A DNA stretch of 64,000 nucleotides, taken from assembly GCF_028746185.1 (NCBI RefSeq), contig NZ_JAQIVH010000027.1:1-64000 (forward strand), read 5' to 3'. The notes beneath the pieces are model-generated. The model was not told where the DNA came from. It searched no databases and worked only from the letters and a program-made list of their open reading frames with translations. Position 1 is the stretch's first letter; every line of letters begins with the position of its first letter. The translations under genes and the position numbers were made by a program. Source of the stretch: Paenibacillus_E qinlingensis (lineage in GTDB: Bacteria; Bacillota; Bacilli; Paenibacillales; NBRC-103111). Shown one piece after another: positions 23,771 to 32,447 of the stretch.

Positions 23771-24835
23771 ATGTTGGATCGACTTCAGTCCATTGTGGAC
23801 CGCTATGACAAACTAAGTGAGTTATTGTGTGACCCGGATGTAACGAGTGATACGAAGAAACTAAGAGAGTATTCCAAAGAGCAATCTGATCTTCAGGAGT
23901 CTTACGATGCTTATAATGAGTATAAGAGCGTGAGCGAACAGCTAGCTGATGCGAAAGTGATGCAGAATGAGAAGCTGGATGATGAGATGCGCGAAATGGT
24001 CAAAATGGAGATCGAAGAGCTTAGCGAGCAATCTGCTAAACTAGAAGAACATCTCCGCATTTTGATGATGCCGAAAGACCCTAATGATGACAAGAACGTC
24101 ATCGTGGAAATTCGCGGCGCGGCGGGCGGCGATGAAGCTGCGCTGTTTGCAGGCGACCTCTACCGGATGTATACGCGCTATGCGGATGCGCAAGGTTGGA
24201 GAACGGAGATTTTGGATGCTTCCGTGAATGATTTGGGCGGATTTAAAGAAATTATTTTCATGATTACGGGTAAAGGTGCCTATAGCAAGCTCAAGTTCGA
24301 GAGCGGAGCGCACCGTGTTCAACGTATTCCAGTAACGGAATCCGGTGGACGGATCCATACCTCTACGTCGACGGTTGTTGTTATGCCGGAGGCAGAAGAT
24401 GTGGAAATCGTGATTCATGATGCCGATATTCGCGTCGATACATTCTGTTCCAGTGGAGCGGGCGGTCAGTCCGTTAATACAACGAAATCCGCTGTGCGTG
24501 TAACCCACGTACCAACGGGTATCGTCGCAACGTGTCAGGATGGTAAATCGCAAAACTCCAATAAAGAGTCAGCGCTTCGCGTACTTCGTACGCGGATTTC
24601 AGATAAATTGCGTGAAGAAGAAGAAGCGAAATATGCCGGCGAGCGTAAAAGCAAAGTCGGAACGGGCGACCGTTCAGAGCGTATTCGTACCTACAACTTC
24701 CCGCAAAGCCGGATTACCGATCACCGTATCGGTTTGACGTTACACCGTCTAGAAACGGTATTAAACGGCGATATGGCGGAAATTGTGTCAGCCTTAACGA
24801 TTGCTGCACAATCCGATGCCTTAGAGGCAATGTAA
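23771..24835 (+). CDS. prfA: Peptide chain release factor 1
   Basis: RF1 ends translation at UAA and UAG. The 354-residue protein has GGQ (231-233) in SSGAGGQSVNTTKSAVR for peptidyl-tRNA hydrolysis and the anticodon-like PVT (187-189) for stop recognition. An AAAGGAG site precedes the ATG. Its stop overlaps the start of prmC, which encodes the enzyme that methylates Gln233, so modifier and target are made together. Confidence 0.98.
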   Translation: MLDRLQSIVDRYDKLSELLCDPDVTSDTKKLREYSKEQSDLQESYDAYNEYKSVSEQLADAKVMQNEKLDDEMREMVKMEIEELSEQSAKLEEHLRILMMPKDPNDDKNVIVEIRGAAGGDEAALFAGDLYRMYTRYADAQGWRTEILDASVNDLGGFKEIIFMITGKGAYSKLKFESGAHRVQRIPVTESGGRIHTSTSTVVVMPEAEDVEIVIHDADIRVDTFCSSGAGGQSVNTTKSAVRVTHVPTGIVATCQDGKSQNSNKESALRVLRTRISDKLREEEEAKYAGERKSKVGTGDRSERIRTYNFPQSRITDHRIGLTLHRLETVLNGDMAEIVSALTIAAQSDALEAM

Positions 24836-25725
24836 TGACGACTGCAAACATGAGTGTGAGAGAAGCCTTTGTGAAGGCTTCTTCTTTTTTAGCGGAGCAA
24901 GGCGTCGCAGAGGCTTCGTCTTGCACGGAACTGCTGCTGCAGCACCTCTTAGGCGGCTGCACGCGCACAGAGCTTCTGTTCCGCTGGTGGCAGGAACAGA
25001 TGCCAGAAGAGCTGGTCGCCACGTGGGACCAGCTTGTTGCCAGGAAGGCCGCGGGTGAACCGGTGCAGTATATCACCGGTGAGCAGGATTTCTTCGGCCT
25101 TCCGTTTGAAGTCGGGCCGGCCGTGCTGATCCCGCGGCCGGAGACCGAGCTGCTCGTGGAGGCGATGCTCCACGAGGGCTCGCGTCTGTTCCCGCAAGGC
25201 GCTCCGCTCCTTGCGGATGTAGGCACCGGGAGTGGCATCATCCCGGTGACGATCGCGCACGCGCGCCCTGCGTGGCGCGTTGCGGCCAGCGACATCTCCG
25301 CGGCAGCGCTGGAGATGGCACGCAAGAATGCGCAGCGCCACGGAGTGGCTGCGCGGATAACCTGGCTCGAGGGCGACCTTCTCGAGCCTTATATTGAGCG
25401 CGGGCTCGCGCCGGATATGGTGGTGTCGAACCCACCATATATCCCAGACGGCGACCTGCCGGCGCTGATGCCCGAGGTGCGGCTATTCGAGCCGCACACA
25501 GCTCTGTTCGGCGGTGTCGAGGGACTCGACCTGTACCGCCGTATGATCTCGCAGCTGCACCGGCTGCCGCGAATCCCGACGATGGTCGGGTTCGAGGTAG
25601 GCATCGGGCAGGCGGAGGCAGTTGCGGCGTTGCTGCGCGCCGCCGCGGAATGGACGGAGATCCGCTTTGTGCAGGATCTCCAGGGGATCGATCGCCACGT
25701 GATCGCGATCCGTTCTTTCCAGTAG
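24835..25725 (+). CDS. prmC: Release factor glutamine methyltransferase
   Basis: PrmC transfers a methyl group from S-adenosylmethionine to the GGQ glutamine of RF1 and RF2. The 296 residues have the SAM loop DVGTGSG (128-134) and the NPPY catalytic motif (199-202). The start shares a base with the prfA stop (TAATG). The gene is visibly richer in G and C than prfA and spoIIR, with many CGC/GCG codons, so it differs from its neighbours even though the synteny is ancient. A stem AGCCGAT/ATCGGCT follows the stop at 25722-25744. Confidence 0.97.
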   Translation: MTTANMSVREAFVKASSFLAEQGVAEASSCTELLLQHLLGGCTRTELLFRWWQEQMPEELVATWDQLVARKAAGEPVQYITGEQDFFGLPFEVGPAVLIPRPETELLVEAMLHEGSRLFPQGAPLLADVGTGSGIIPVTIAHARPAWRVAASDISAAALEMARKNAQRHGVAARITWLEGDLLEPYIERGLAPDMVVSNPPYIPDGDLPALMPEVRLFEPHTALFGGVEGLDLYRRMISQLHRLPRIPTMVGFEVGIGQAEAVAALLRAAAEWTEIRFVQDLQGIDRHVIAIRSFQ

Positions 25726-25875
25726 CCGATTCTGTTAGATCGGCTGCTTTCTTCCATCTATTCGGAGGACCAACTCTATCATTTCGCAAAAAATAATAGA
25801 TTCATAGGTTTAGCCCCACCCACTATTGTCCATACTGGCTAGTAGAAGACGGGAACGGGAAAGGGGCTACTCTCC

Positions 25876-26637
25876 ATGGTTAAGAGAACGGAGCGCCACT
25901 CAGTGAAGAGCTTATTATTCATTGTTTTTGCACTTATACTTATGATGATGTGTTGGGAATCCAATCGGACAAATGCGGCGGTTATTTCGCCTACGATACC
26001 TGAAGAATCAATTCGTTTGCGTATTCTAGCAAATTCGGATTCTGCACAGGACCAAGCCTTGAAACGCGAGATTCGGGATGCGATTATTGCTCGTATGGCG
26101 GATTGGGTCGTAGGACCACATTCCTTGGACGAGGCTAGAGCGGTCGTGAATGCGCACTTGCCAGAATTTGATCAACTTGTTGGCGAGATGATTGCATCCC
26201 GCGGCTACAACTATCCGCATACTGTGGAGCTAGGTGTTGTCCCTTTTCCAACCAAAATGTACGGAAATGACGTCTACCCAGCCGGGGATTATGAAGCTTT
26301 GCGTGTTGTAATCGGTTCTGGTGAAGGACAAAATTGGTGGTGCGTCTTATTTCCACCGCTATGCTTTGTAGATTCCGTATCGGGTGAAGCGGTTGCTTCT
26401 GCAGCCGTTGTAGTGGCCAAAACGACGGATGAGAATGGCAAGGAAAAGCAGCCGGTTAAAGAAGATAAGGCTAAATCTAGCAAAGATAAAGCTCCTTCCA
26501 CAGAGAAAGTTGTAAAGAAAGATACGAAAGTAGAAGTCGTAGCTGCTTCAGTTTCTACATCCGAAGAGCCAGCCCAACCGAAAGTGAAGTTCTTCATTTG
26601 GGAAATGTTTAAGGCGATCTTTTCGTGGTTTAGCTAG
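25876..26637 (+). CDS. spoIIR: Stage II sporulation protein R
   Basis: SpoIIR is made in the forespore under sigma-F, is secreted into the intermembrane space and triggers SpoIIGA to process pro-sigma-E in the mother cell. The 253-residue protein has a signal/anchor helix (about 12-30), then the conserved block ESIRLRILANSDSAQDQALK and the WWCVLFPPLCF motif. A Lys/Ser/Glu-rich linker (about 178-235) and a hydrophobic C-terminus extend it beyond the core. Start ATG 25876 has AAAGGGG upstream. It is a single gene. Confidence 0.93.
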   Translation: MVKRTERHSVKSLLFIVFALILMMMCWESNRTNAAVISPTIPEESIRLRILANSDSAQDQALKREIRDAIIARMADWVVGPHSLDEARAVVNAHLPEFDQLVGEMIASRGYNYPHTVELGVVPFPTKMYGNDVYPAGDYEALRVVIGSGEGQNWWCVLFPPLCFVDSVSGEAVASAAVVVAKTTDENGKEKQPVKEDKAKSSKDKAPSTEKVVKKDTKVEVVAASVSTSEEPAQPKVKFFIWEMFKAIFSWFS

Positions 26638-26703
26638 TGGCTGCGAAGGTGTTGAAAGGAATGTAGATGCGCTAATTTGGTGAAACTGGATGTTTTAGGT
26701 GAT

Positions 26704-26836
26704 AAGGGGAACGAGGATGCACTATTTCTCCAAATTTTATGAATATGGGTGTTTTTCGGGTAAATAAGTTACCGACGTTCCCTTTCCATACTATTTTCGC
26801 CCGTTGACTTGCAAATAGGACATCCTCGTTCCCTTT
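26704..26836. repeat. Intergenic palindromic element between spoIIR and the t6A gene
   Basis: The 24-base left arm (26704-26727, beginning AAGGGGAACGAGGATG) and the complement of the right arm (26813-26836) agree at 21 positions. About 85 bases separate them, containing a further GTTCCCTTTCC-like partial copy near 26778. No open frame or T run was found. It resembles a small non-coding repeat unit or the remnant of one. It fills most of the 273-base gap, in which I see nothing else. Confidence 0.6.
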
Positions 26837-26910
26837 CCTCTTAATAGTTTTTAGGAGAGTCGTATTCTTATCATTCGGTTCAAAAACAAATTTATTTCAT
26901 ACAAGTAAGG

Positions 26911-27990
26911 ATGAGAGTGATTGTGACAACCTTTTGGAACGTAGATCAAGGCGAGCAGAGAGCGTCAGCCCAGGATATAGCAGAAGCGGCAAGTCTCTTG
27001 CGACAAGGGGATACAGTCGCTTTTCCGACTGAGACGGTTTACGGGCTTGGTGCCGATGCAACGAATACCGAAGCGGTTCTACAAATTTTCGCCGCAAAAG
27101 GAAGGCCCTCCGACAATCCTCTGATCGTGCATATCGCTGATGAGACGCAGCTCTTAGGCCTTGTTCAGCCAGATAGTCTCACAGCTCATCATCAGGCGCT
27201 TATGCAGGCTTTCTGGCCCGGACCATTAACTATTGTGCTACCTGTACTTGCAGGTAGCCTTTCGCCGTTCGTTACGGCTGGTTTGCAAACGGTAGGTATT
27301 CGTATCCCAGACCATCCGGTCGCCCTACAGTTACTGCGGGAAGCTGGGCTTCCGATCGCAGCGCCAAGTGCGAATAGTTCGGGTAGGCCGAGCCCTACGT
27401 TGGCATCGCATGTACGTGACGATTTGGATGGAAAGATTGGCGGAATTGTAGACGGTGGTGCAACGGGTGTCGGTGTAGAGTCAACGGTTATTCAACTTGT
27501 AGAAGAGGAATTATACGTATTGCGACCAGGTGGTGTGACTGTAGAGCAGTTGCACGCGGTTTTGCCAGATATGTATATGCATGTGGCTGGACCGACAGAG
27601 GTTGAAGATGCGGATACGCCTCGTGCGCCAGGTATGAAGTACACGCATTATGCGCCGAAAGGCTATATGCACATTGTTCAAGGGGACGACGAGCTGAAAG
27701 TTTCAGCATGGATTCAACGTGATATTGATGCTGCCAAGTCACGGGGAGAGTCGACGGGTATTCTCACTTTTGAGGAAAGAGTAGGCGGTTACCGAGCGGA
27801 TCTCGTTGTCGCATGCGGTTCCTTATCACAACCAGAAACGATAGCTCGTGAGCTTTATGCGGCTCTGCGGTCTTTTGATCATAAAGGGATTAGTTATATT
27901 GTCGCAGAAGGCGTACCAGATGCAGGGATTGGCAGCGCCATTATGAATCGATTGCTCAAAGCAGCCGGTCATGAGCGAGTCCGTCTCTAA
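26911..27990 (+). CDS. tsaC: L-threonylcarbamoyladenylate synthase (Sua5/YwlC type)
   Basis: It makes threonylcarbamoyl-AMP from threonine, bicarbonate and ATP for t6A37 modification of ANN-decoding tRNAs. The 359 residues comprise the YrdC catalytic domain (about 15-215: GDTVAFPTETVYGLGADA, KGRPSDNPLIVHI, PSANSSGRPSPT) and the C-terminal Sua5 domain linked by SPG-like PGMKYTHYAPKG. That two-domain length is the YwlC/Sua5 form. ATG 26911 directly follows AAGG; GTG 26923 is a possible alternative start. Confidence 0.95.
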   Translation: MRVIVTTFWNVDQGEQRASAQDIAEAASLLRQGDTVAFPTETVYGLGADATNTEAVLQIFAAKGRPSDNPLIVHIADETQLLGLVQPDSLTAHHQALMQAFWPGPLTIVLPVLAGSLSPFVTAGLQTVGIRIPDHPVALQLLREAGLPIAAPSANSSGRPSPTLASHVRDDLDGKIGGIVDGGATGVGVESTVIQLVEEELYVLRPGGVTVEQLHAVLPDMYMHVAGPTEVEDADTPRAPGMKYTHYAPKGYMHIVQGDDELKVSAWIQRDIDAAKSRGESTGILTFEERVGGYRADLVVACGSLSQPETIARELYAALRSFDHKGISYIVAEGVPDAGIGSAIMNRLLKAAGHERVRL

Positions 27991-28165
27991 AAGATAAGAT
28001 TATATAAGTTTCACGCACTAAAATTGTCTTCTATTTGGCGATAAAACCTTCCTCTTAACGCGGTCGCACATCTTTGAATAGCTTCGATAAAGGTTTTCTC
28101 AATAGCATGATTCCTAGTTTGTCCGCATATCTTGAGAAAGAATCGTGGACAAGGGGGATCGTGCT

Positions 28166-28726
28166 ATGCTCGCATCTGGGGTACAAGTTGGGCAACTCAT
28201 GACAATTGGAATAATGGCGATTGCTTTGGGCCTAGATGCTTTTTCGTTAGGAATTGGCATTGGGATGAAGGGCATTCGTCTGATGGATATTTTGAAAATA
28301 AGCATTGTTATCGGTGTCTTTCACGTGCTCATGCCATTAATGGGGATGTTTATGGGGCAATATGTCTCCCTTCTACTGGGTAATGTCGCTACGGCGGCAG
28401 GGGGATGTTTACTTATCTTGCTTGGTGCACATATGGTATACAGTTCGATACGGGGGGAAGAGGCTTCAGTCTTCGATCATCGAACGTTATGGGGGCTTAT
28501 AATTTTTGCTCTTAGTGTTAGTATAGATTCGTTCTCAGTGGGCGTTTCTCTGGGGATGTTTGCTACGGACATTGTGCTTACAGTACTGATTTTCGGATTA
28601 TTTGGCGGTTTGCTTTCGATAGCGGGCTTACTGCTTGGCAGACGAGTTAGCGGTTGGGTCGGAGAATATGGTGAGGCATTCGGTGGACTTATCCTATTAG
28701 GGTTTGGGATCAAGTTTTTACTATGA
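28166..28726 (+). CDS. mntP: Manganese efflux pump MntP
   Basis: A 186-residue, six-helix Mn2+ exporter of the inner membrane. The two pseudo-symmetric halves each carry a conserved Asp: ALGLDAFSLGIGIGMKG and ALSVSIDSFSVGVSLGMF. ATG 28166 is chosen because AAGGGGG lies eight bases before it; a GTG 21 bases earlier is in frame but precedes the site. No yybP-ykoY manganese riboswitch could be seen upstream, only an eight-base-pair inverted repeat (28043-28050 with 28090-28097). Confidence 0.93.
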   Translation: MLASGVQVGQLMTIGIMAIALGLDAFSLGIGIGMKGIRLMDILKISIVIGVFHVLMPLMGMFMGQYVSLLLGNVATAAGGCLLILLGAHMVYSSIRGEEASVFDHRTLWGLIIFALSVSIDSFSVGVSLGMFATDIVLTVLIFGLFGGLLSIAGLLLGRRVSGWVGEYGEAFGGLILLGFGIKFLL

Positions 28727-28781
28727 TACAATACGGGTAATTACGTACGGTGAAATAGCCGTTTATTCCAGGGAGGATTTC

Positions 28782-29354
28782 ATGTTGCGAATTCTATTTG
28801 TCTGTACAGGAAATACGTGCCGCAGTCCGTTAGCCGAAGGTTTGCTGCGTATGAGGGTGCATCAAGAGGGGCTTGCGGCGGAGGTTCGTTCGGCAGGTGT
28901 ATCTGCGATGACGGGTGGTCCGATATCGAGAAACAGCCAGTCACTTCTTCATGAAGCGGGTTTCAAGGAAGCTATTAGTTCACTAGCCATTAGCGCTGCG
29001 GATGTCGATTGGGCTGATCTGATCTTGACGATGACGACGGGGCATAAACGTACCGTAATTGGGCGCTTTCCTCACGCGGTCGAGAAGACGCATACCCTCA
29101 AAGAGTATGTAGAGGACGATGATCGCATTCTCAAGGCGATTGAAGAGCGAGAGCAGCTTGCGGCAGATCTTCAGCTCAAACAAGCGCTATCTCAGACGGT
29201 ATCTGTGGAAGAAAGAAGCCGCATGTATACGCTGGAAAACACGATTCCAGATTATGATATTTCTGATCCCTATGGCGGGTCACTAGCCGATTATCGGTAT
29301 ACAGCCGAAGAAATTAGTCGGAGCCTAGATAAATTGGTGAAAAAAATACGCTAG
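28782..29354 (+). CDS. ywlE: Low-molecular-weight protein-arginine/tyrosine phosphatase
   Basis: The P-loop CTGNTCRSP (Cys8 nucleophile, Arg14) with Thr12 in the position that selects phospho-arginine in B. subtilis YwlE suggests protein-arginine phosphatase activity, opposing McsB. The general-acid segment is DISDPYGG near the C-terminus. At 190 residues it is about 40 longer than YwlE; the extra part is a charged helical stretch (about 108-150). ATG 28782 follows GGGAGG; an upstream in-frame ATG overlaps mntP and lacks a site. Confidence 0.9.
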   Translation: MLRILFVCTGNTCRSPLAEGLLRMRVHQEGLAAEVRSAGVSAMTGGPISRNSQSLLHEAGFKEAISSLAISAADVDWADLILTMTTGHKRTVIGRFPHAVEKTHTLKEYVEDDDRILKAIEEREQLAADLQLKQALSQTVSVEERSRMYTLENTIPDYDISDPYGGSLADYRYTAEEISRSLDKLVKKIR

Positions 29355-29421
29355 CATCCCGAGGGTAACAAGGACGTTTGCTTTTTCCAATAAGGTCCTC
29401 AGTAAGGTAGGCCAATAGAGC

Positions 29422-29450
29422 TTTACACATCGTTGGGAATGCGATAAAAT
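29422..29450 (+). promoter_or_regulatory. Promoter of the ZTP-controlled operon
   Basis: TTTACA (29422-29427) and TAAAAT (29445-29450) with a 17-base spacer. The predicted start is just before the ZTP aptamer. Confidence 0.65.
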
Positions 29451-29462
29451 ACAAGTAACAAG

Positions 29463-29538
29463 CAAGACTCAGTGTAACTGGCGACGAGTGGGAGTAACCA
29501 CAATGGAGCATTGAGCTATACGGCCGGTCGCCTGGGCA
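29463..29538 (+). promoter_or_regulatory. ZTP (pfl) riboswitch
   Basis: The two conserved halves are present: GTAACTGGCGACGAGTGGG with paired AACCACAATGGAGCA, then GGCCGGTCGCCTGGGCAA, the invariant 3' pseudoknot segment of the pfl motif. The class senses the purine intermediates ZMP/ZTP, which accumulate when 10-formyl-tetrahydrofolate is short. A terminator follows within two bases, as expected for an ON switch. Confidence 0.92.
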
Positions 29539-29539
29539 A

Positions 29540-29579
29540 AAGAGCAACGCGCGTTTTTTAGCGTGTGCGCTCTTTTTTT
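29540..29579 (+). terminator. Expression-platform terminator of the ZTP riboswitch
   Basis: AGAGC-A-ACGCGC pairs with GCGTGT-GC-GCTCT and is followed by eight T. It immediately abuts the aptamer, so ligand binding can compete with it. A second -10-like TATAAT at 29601 may give basal rpiB transcription. Confidence 0.85.
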
Positions 29580-29648
29580 CGTTTTTGGTGAGCTTTGGGA
29601 TATAATAGGATGGTCGAATTCGAACAGTCAAAAAGGAGCGTTTTATTC

Positions 29649-30107
29649 ATGAAAATTGCTTTAGGCGCAGATCATGCAGGCTATCGTTTGAAAGATGTTA
29701 TCATTCCTTTTATTGAATCATTGGGTCATCAAGTGATCGATTTCGGATGCAGCTGTGGCGACTCCGTCGATTATCCAGATTATGCACTTCAAGTTTGCGA
29801 AAAAGTTGTTGCAGGAGAGGCAGATAAAGGGATTCTGCTTTGTGGAACGGGCATTGGGATGTCGATTGCTGCCAATAAAGTTCCAGGAATTCGCTGTGCA
29901 CTTGTGCATGACCTCTTCTCCGCGAAAGCGACACGTGAACATAATGATACGAATGTGCTAGCGATGGGTGAGCGAGTTGTTGGACCTGGCGTAGCGGAAG
30001 AAATCGTTAAAATTTGGTTGGAAACCGAGTTTTCGGAAGGTGTCCGCCATAAGAATCGAATCAACAAAGTGCAGAGCATCGAAGATCGTTTCACGGTTCA
30101 CCCCTAG
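29649..30107 (+). CDS. rpiB: Ribose-5-phosphate isomerase B
   Basis: RpiB interconverts ribose 5-phosphate and ribulose 5-phosphate in the pentose phosphate pathway. The 152-residue protein starts MKIALGADHAGY and has CGDSVDYPDYA, LLCGTGIGMSIAANK and the TREHNDTNVLAMG active-site region. ATG 29649 follows AAAGGAG by ten bases. It is the first gene after the ZTP riboswitch and probably co-transcribed with ywlG and glyA. Confidence 0.95.
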   Translation: MKIALGADHAGYRLKDVIIPFIESLGHQVIDFGCSCGDSVDYPDYALQVCEKVVAGEADKGILLCGTGIGMSIAANKVPGIRCALVHDLFSAKATREHNDTNVLAMGERVVGPGVAEEIVKIWLETEFSEGVRHKNRINKVQSIEDRFTVHP

Positions 30108-30122
30108 AAATGAGGTTGCGCA

Positions 30123-30728
30123 ATGACAGATTCTATGTATGAACCTATCGCAGAAGCTTTGGAAGCAAACCTTCATGAGCTGGTTACTGTCGGTAGCCTG
30201 CGTCCTGGCTATATCTTGGTGATTGGTACGAGTACGAGTGAAATTCTCGGGCATCGCATTGGGACATCGGGTACGTTGGATGCGGCGAAGCCGATTTTTG
30301 AGACAGTTGCACGTGTTTGCGGCGAGTTCGGACTGCATGCAGCCTATCAGTGCTGCGAGCATTTGAATCGTGCGCTGGTTGTTGAAGAGGAGTTGCTGGC
30401 GCTGGCACCGCAGCTAGAACCTGTATCGGTCATTCCCGTGCCGAAGGCCGGGGGTTCAATGGCTTCCTATGCGTACAGACACTTCGTGAAGCCGGTCGTG
30501 GTTGAAACGATTCAGGCGCATGCGGGCATCGATATTGGCTCAACGCTGATTGGGATGCATCTGCGCAGAGTCGCTGTTCCCGTAAGGCCGCCGGTTCGCC
30601 ATATTGGCCAGGCTTATGTCACGATGGCATTCGCAAGGCCGAAGCTCATCGGTGGTACTAGAGCTGTATATTCCGCGGATTTAGCGGATCAACTTTATCA
30701 ACAAGCTGCACCTGATGCAGATTGCTAA
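30123..30728 (+). CDS. ywlG: YwlG family protein (DUF436)
   Basis: A 201-residue conserved Firmicute protein of the YwlG/DUF436 family, usually found between rpiB and glyA. Recognisable segments are VIGTSTSEILGHRIGTSG, YQCCEHLNRALVVE and VPKAGGSMASYAY. No enzymatic role is established. It is 15 bases after rpiB and 36 before glyA, in the same operon under the ZTP riboswitch. Confidence 0.92.
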   Translation: MTDSMYEPIAEALEANLHELVTVGSLRPGYILVIGTSTSEILGHRIGTSGTLDAAKPIFETVARVCGEFGLHAAYQCCEHLNRALVVEEELLALAPQLEPVSVIPVPKAGGSMASYAYRHFVKPVVVETIQAHAGIDIGSTLIGMHLRRVAVPVRPPVRHIGQAYVTMAFARPKLIGGTRAVYSADLADQLYQQAAPDADC

Positions 30729-30764
30729 TTTATTAGTAACGACTATCCTTAGGAGGAATATGAG

Positions 30765-32015
30765 ATGACAAACTTTTTGAGCAAGCAAGATCCGAAAATC
30801 GTAGAAGCGATGAACCTTGAGCTAGGCCGTCAACGCGACAAAATTGAGCTAATCGCTTCCGAGAACATCGTGAGCCAAGCGGTTCTTGAAGCTATGGGTA
30901 CTGTACTTACGAACAAATACGCAGAAGGTTACCCAGGCAAAAGATACTATGGTGGCTGTGAGTACGTAGACATCGTGGAAGACATCGCTCGTGATCGCGC
31001 GAAAGAGCTTTTCGGTGCTGAGCACGCGAACGTTCAACCGCATTCCGGTGCACAAGCGAACATGGCTGTTTACTTGGCTGCTCTAAACCCTGGTGACACC
31101 GTTCTTGGTATGAACCTTGCACATGGTGGTCACTTAACACACGGTAGCCCAGTCAATGCTTCCGGTATCCTTTACAACTTCGTCGCTTACGGCGTAAGCG
31201 AAAAAGATTTCCGCATCGACTACGACGATGTTCGTAAAGCAGCTTTCAAACATAAGCCTCGTATGTTAGTAGCTGGTGCAAGTGCGTACCCACGTACGAT
31301 TGATTTCGAAGCATTGGCTTCGATCGCTAACGATGTAGGCGCATTGTTCTTCGTTGATATGGCGCATATTGCTGGTCTAGTAGCAGCTGGTTTGCACCCG
31401 AACCCAGTGCCACACGCACATTTCGTAACAACAACTACACACAAAACGCTACGTGGTCCTCGCGGCGGTATGATTCTTACGAAGAAAGCTTGGGCTGCAG
31501 CGATTGATAAAGCGGTATTCCCTGGTTCCCAAGGCGGTCCTTTGATGCACACGATCGCAGCGAAAGCTGTTTCCTTCGGTGAAGCTCTTCAACCGGACTT
31601 TAAAGTATACGGTCAAAATGTTATCAACAATGCTCAAGCATTGGCGACTGCTCTTACAGCTGAAGGGATCAACCTTGTTTCCGGCGGTACGGATAACCAC
31701 TTGATGTTGGTTGACCTACGTAACCTCAACATCTCTGGTAAAGACGCAGAACACGTTTTGGATGAAATCGGTATTACAGCGAACAAAAACGCGATTCCTT
31801 TCGACCCAACTAGCCCGTTCGTAACAAGCGGTATCCGTTTGGGTACACCGGCTGTAACTTCCCGTGGTATGGACGAAGAAGCGATGAAAACCATCGCGAA
31901 AGTTATCGGTCTTACTTTGAAAAATCCGAAAGACGAAGCTACGCTGGAGAAAGCTCGCGGCATGGTGTCCGATCTAACGGCGCAATTCCCTCTTTACCCA
32001 GGTTTGACTTATTAA
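30765..32015 (+). CDS. glyA: Serine hydroxymethyltransferase
   Basis: GlyA converts serine and tetrahydrofolate to glycine and 5,10-methylene-tetrahydrofolate, the main one-carbon source for purines and thymidylate. The 416-residue PLP enzyme has the Schiff-base Lys227 in TTTTHKTLRGPRGG and QPHSGAQANM. It has an AGGAGG site. Control by a ZTP riboswitch two genes upstream makes sense: a shortage of formyl-folate raises ZTP and should raise GlyA. Confidence 0.98.
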   Translation: MTNFLSKQDPKIVEAMNLELGRQRDKIELIASENIVSQAVLEAMGTVLTNKYAEGYPGKRYYGGCEYVDIVEDIARDRAKELFGAEHANVQPHSGAQANMAVYLAALNPGDTVLGMNLAHGGHLTHGSPVNASGILYNFVAYGVSEKDFRIDYDDVRKAAFKHKPRMLVAGASAYPRTIDFEALASIANDVGALFFVDMAHIAGLVAAGLHPNPVPHAHFVTTTTHKTLRGPRGGMILTKKAWAAAIDKAVFPGSQGGPLMHTIAAKAVSFGEALQPDFKVYGQNVINNAQALATALTAEGINLVSGGTDNHLMLVDLRNLNISGKDAEHVLDEIGITANKNAIPFDPTSPFVTSGIRLGTPAVTSRGMDEEAMKTIAKVIGLTLKNPKDEATLEKARGMVSDLTAQFPLYPGLTY

Positions 32016-32028
32016 TCATTAGAGATAG

Positions 32029-32057
32029 GGCCAGCTCTTTGGAGCTGGTCTTTTTTT
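32029..32057 (+). terminator. glyA operon terminator
   Basis: CCAGCTC and GAGCTGG form a stem around TTTG (extended by G-C and G-T pairs) and are followed by seven T. Confidence 0.93.
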
Positions 32058-32084
32058 CTCTACTCGCTGCAACTAGCGATCTCT

Positions 32085-32435
32085 TTCTACCTCTATCACT
32101 CCTATCTATCTCTACCTTTCACCTAGGCCTTACCCTAAAACAAGCTACTCTCTGCAATTATCACATACCACCGCAATCTCCTAGTCATCACCCAACCTTT
32201 ATCTACCTCAACCCCAAACTAGCTGCTCTGTAACTATCAAATACTACCCCAATCTGCTACTCACCACTCCACCTTTATCTACCTCCACCCCCAAATTAGC
32301 TACTCTTGTAACTATCACATACAAACACCGCCCCCTAGCTACCTCTACCACGATCTTTATCTACCTCCACCCCCGAAACAAGCTCCACTCTGCACCTTAC
32401 ACATACCACCGCCGCCCCCAAGCCACCAGCACCCC
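32085..32435. repeat. C-rich, G-poor degenerate tandem repeat
   Basis: Imperfect units of about 76-85 bases share CTTTATCTACCTCNACCCC (starts at 32197, 32273 and 32355) and ATCACATACNACC-like segments (about 32159, 32236, 32313, 32397). A more divergent first copy starts near 32085. The top strand has very little G. No convincing coding sequence lies in this stretch. It fills the first half of the 840-base gap after glyA. Confidence 0.65.
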
Positions 32436-32447
32436 TGCCGCCCCGCA

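Noticed and set aside
25238..25789. 183-codon minus-strand frame opposite prmC
   Set aside because: It is a product of high GC in prmC; the translation is Arg/Pro/Ala-rich without any motif.
27991..28165. yybP-ykoY manganese riboswitch before mntP
   Set aside because: The conserved GGGGAGUAG- and CCGAAAGG-like segments are absent.
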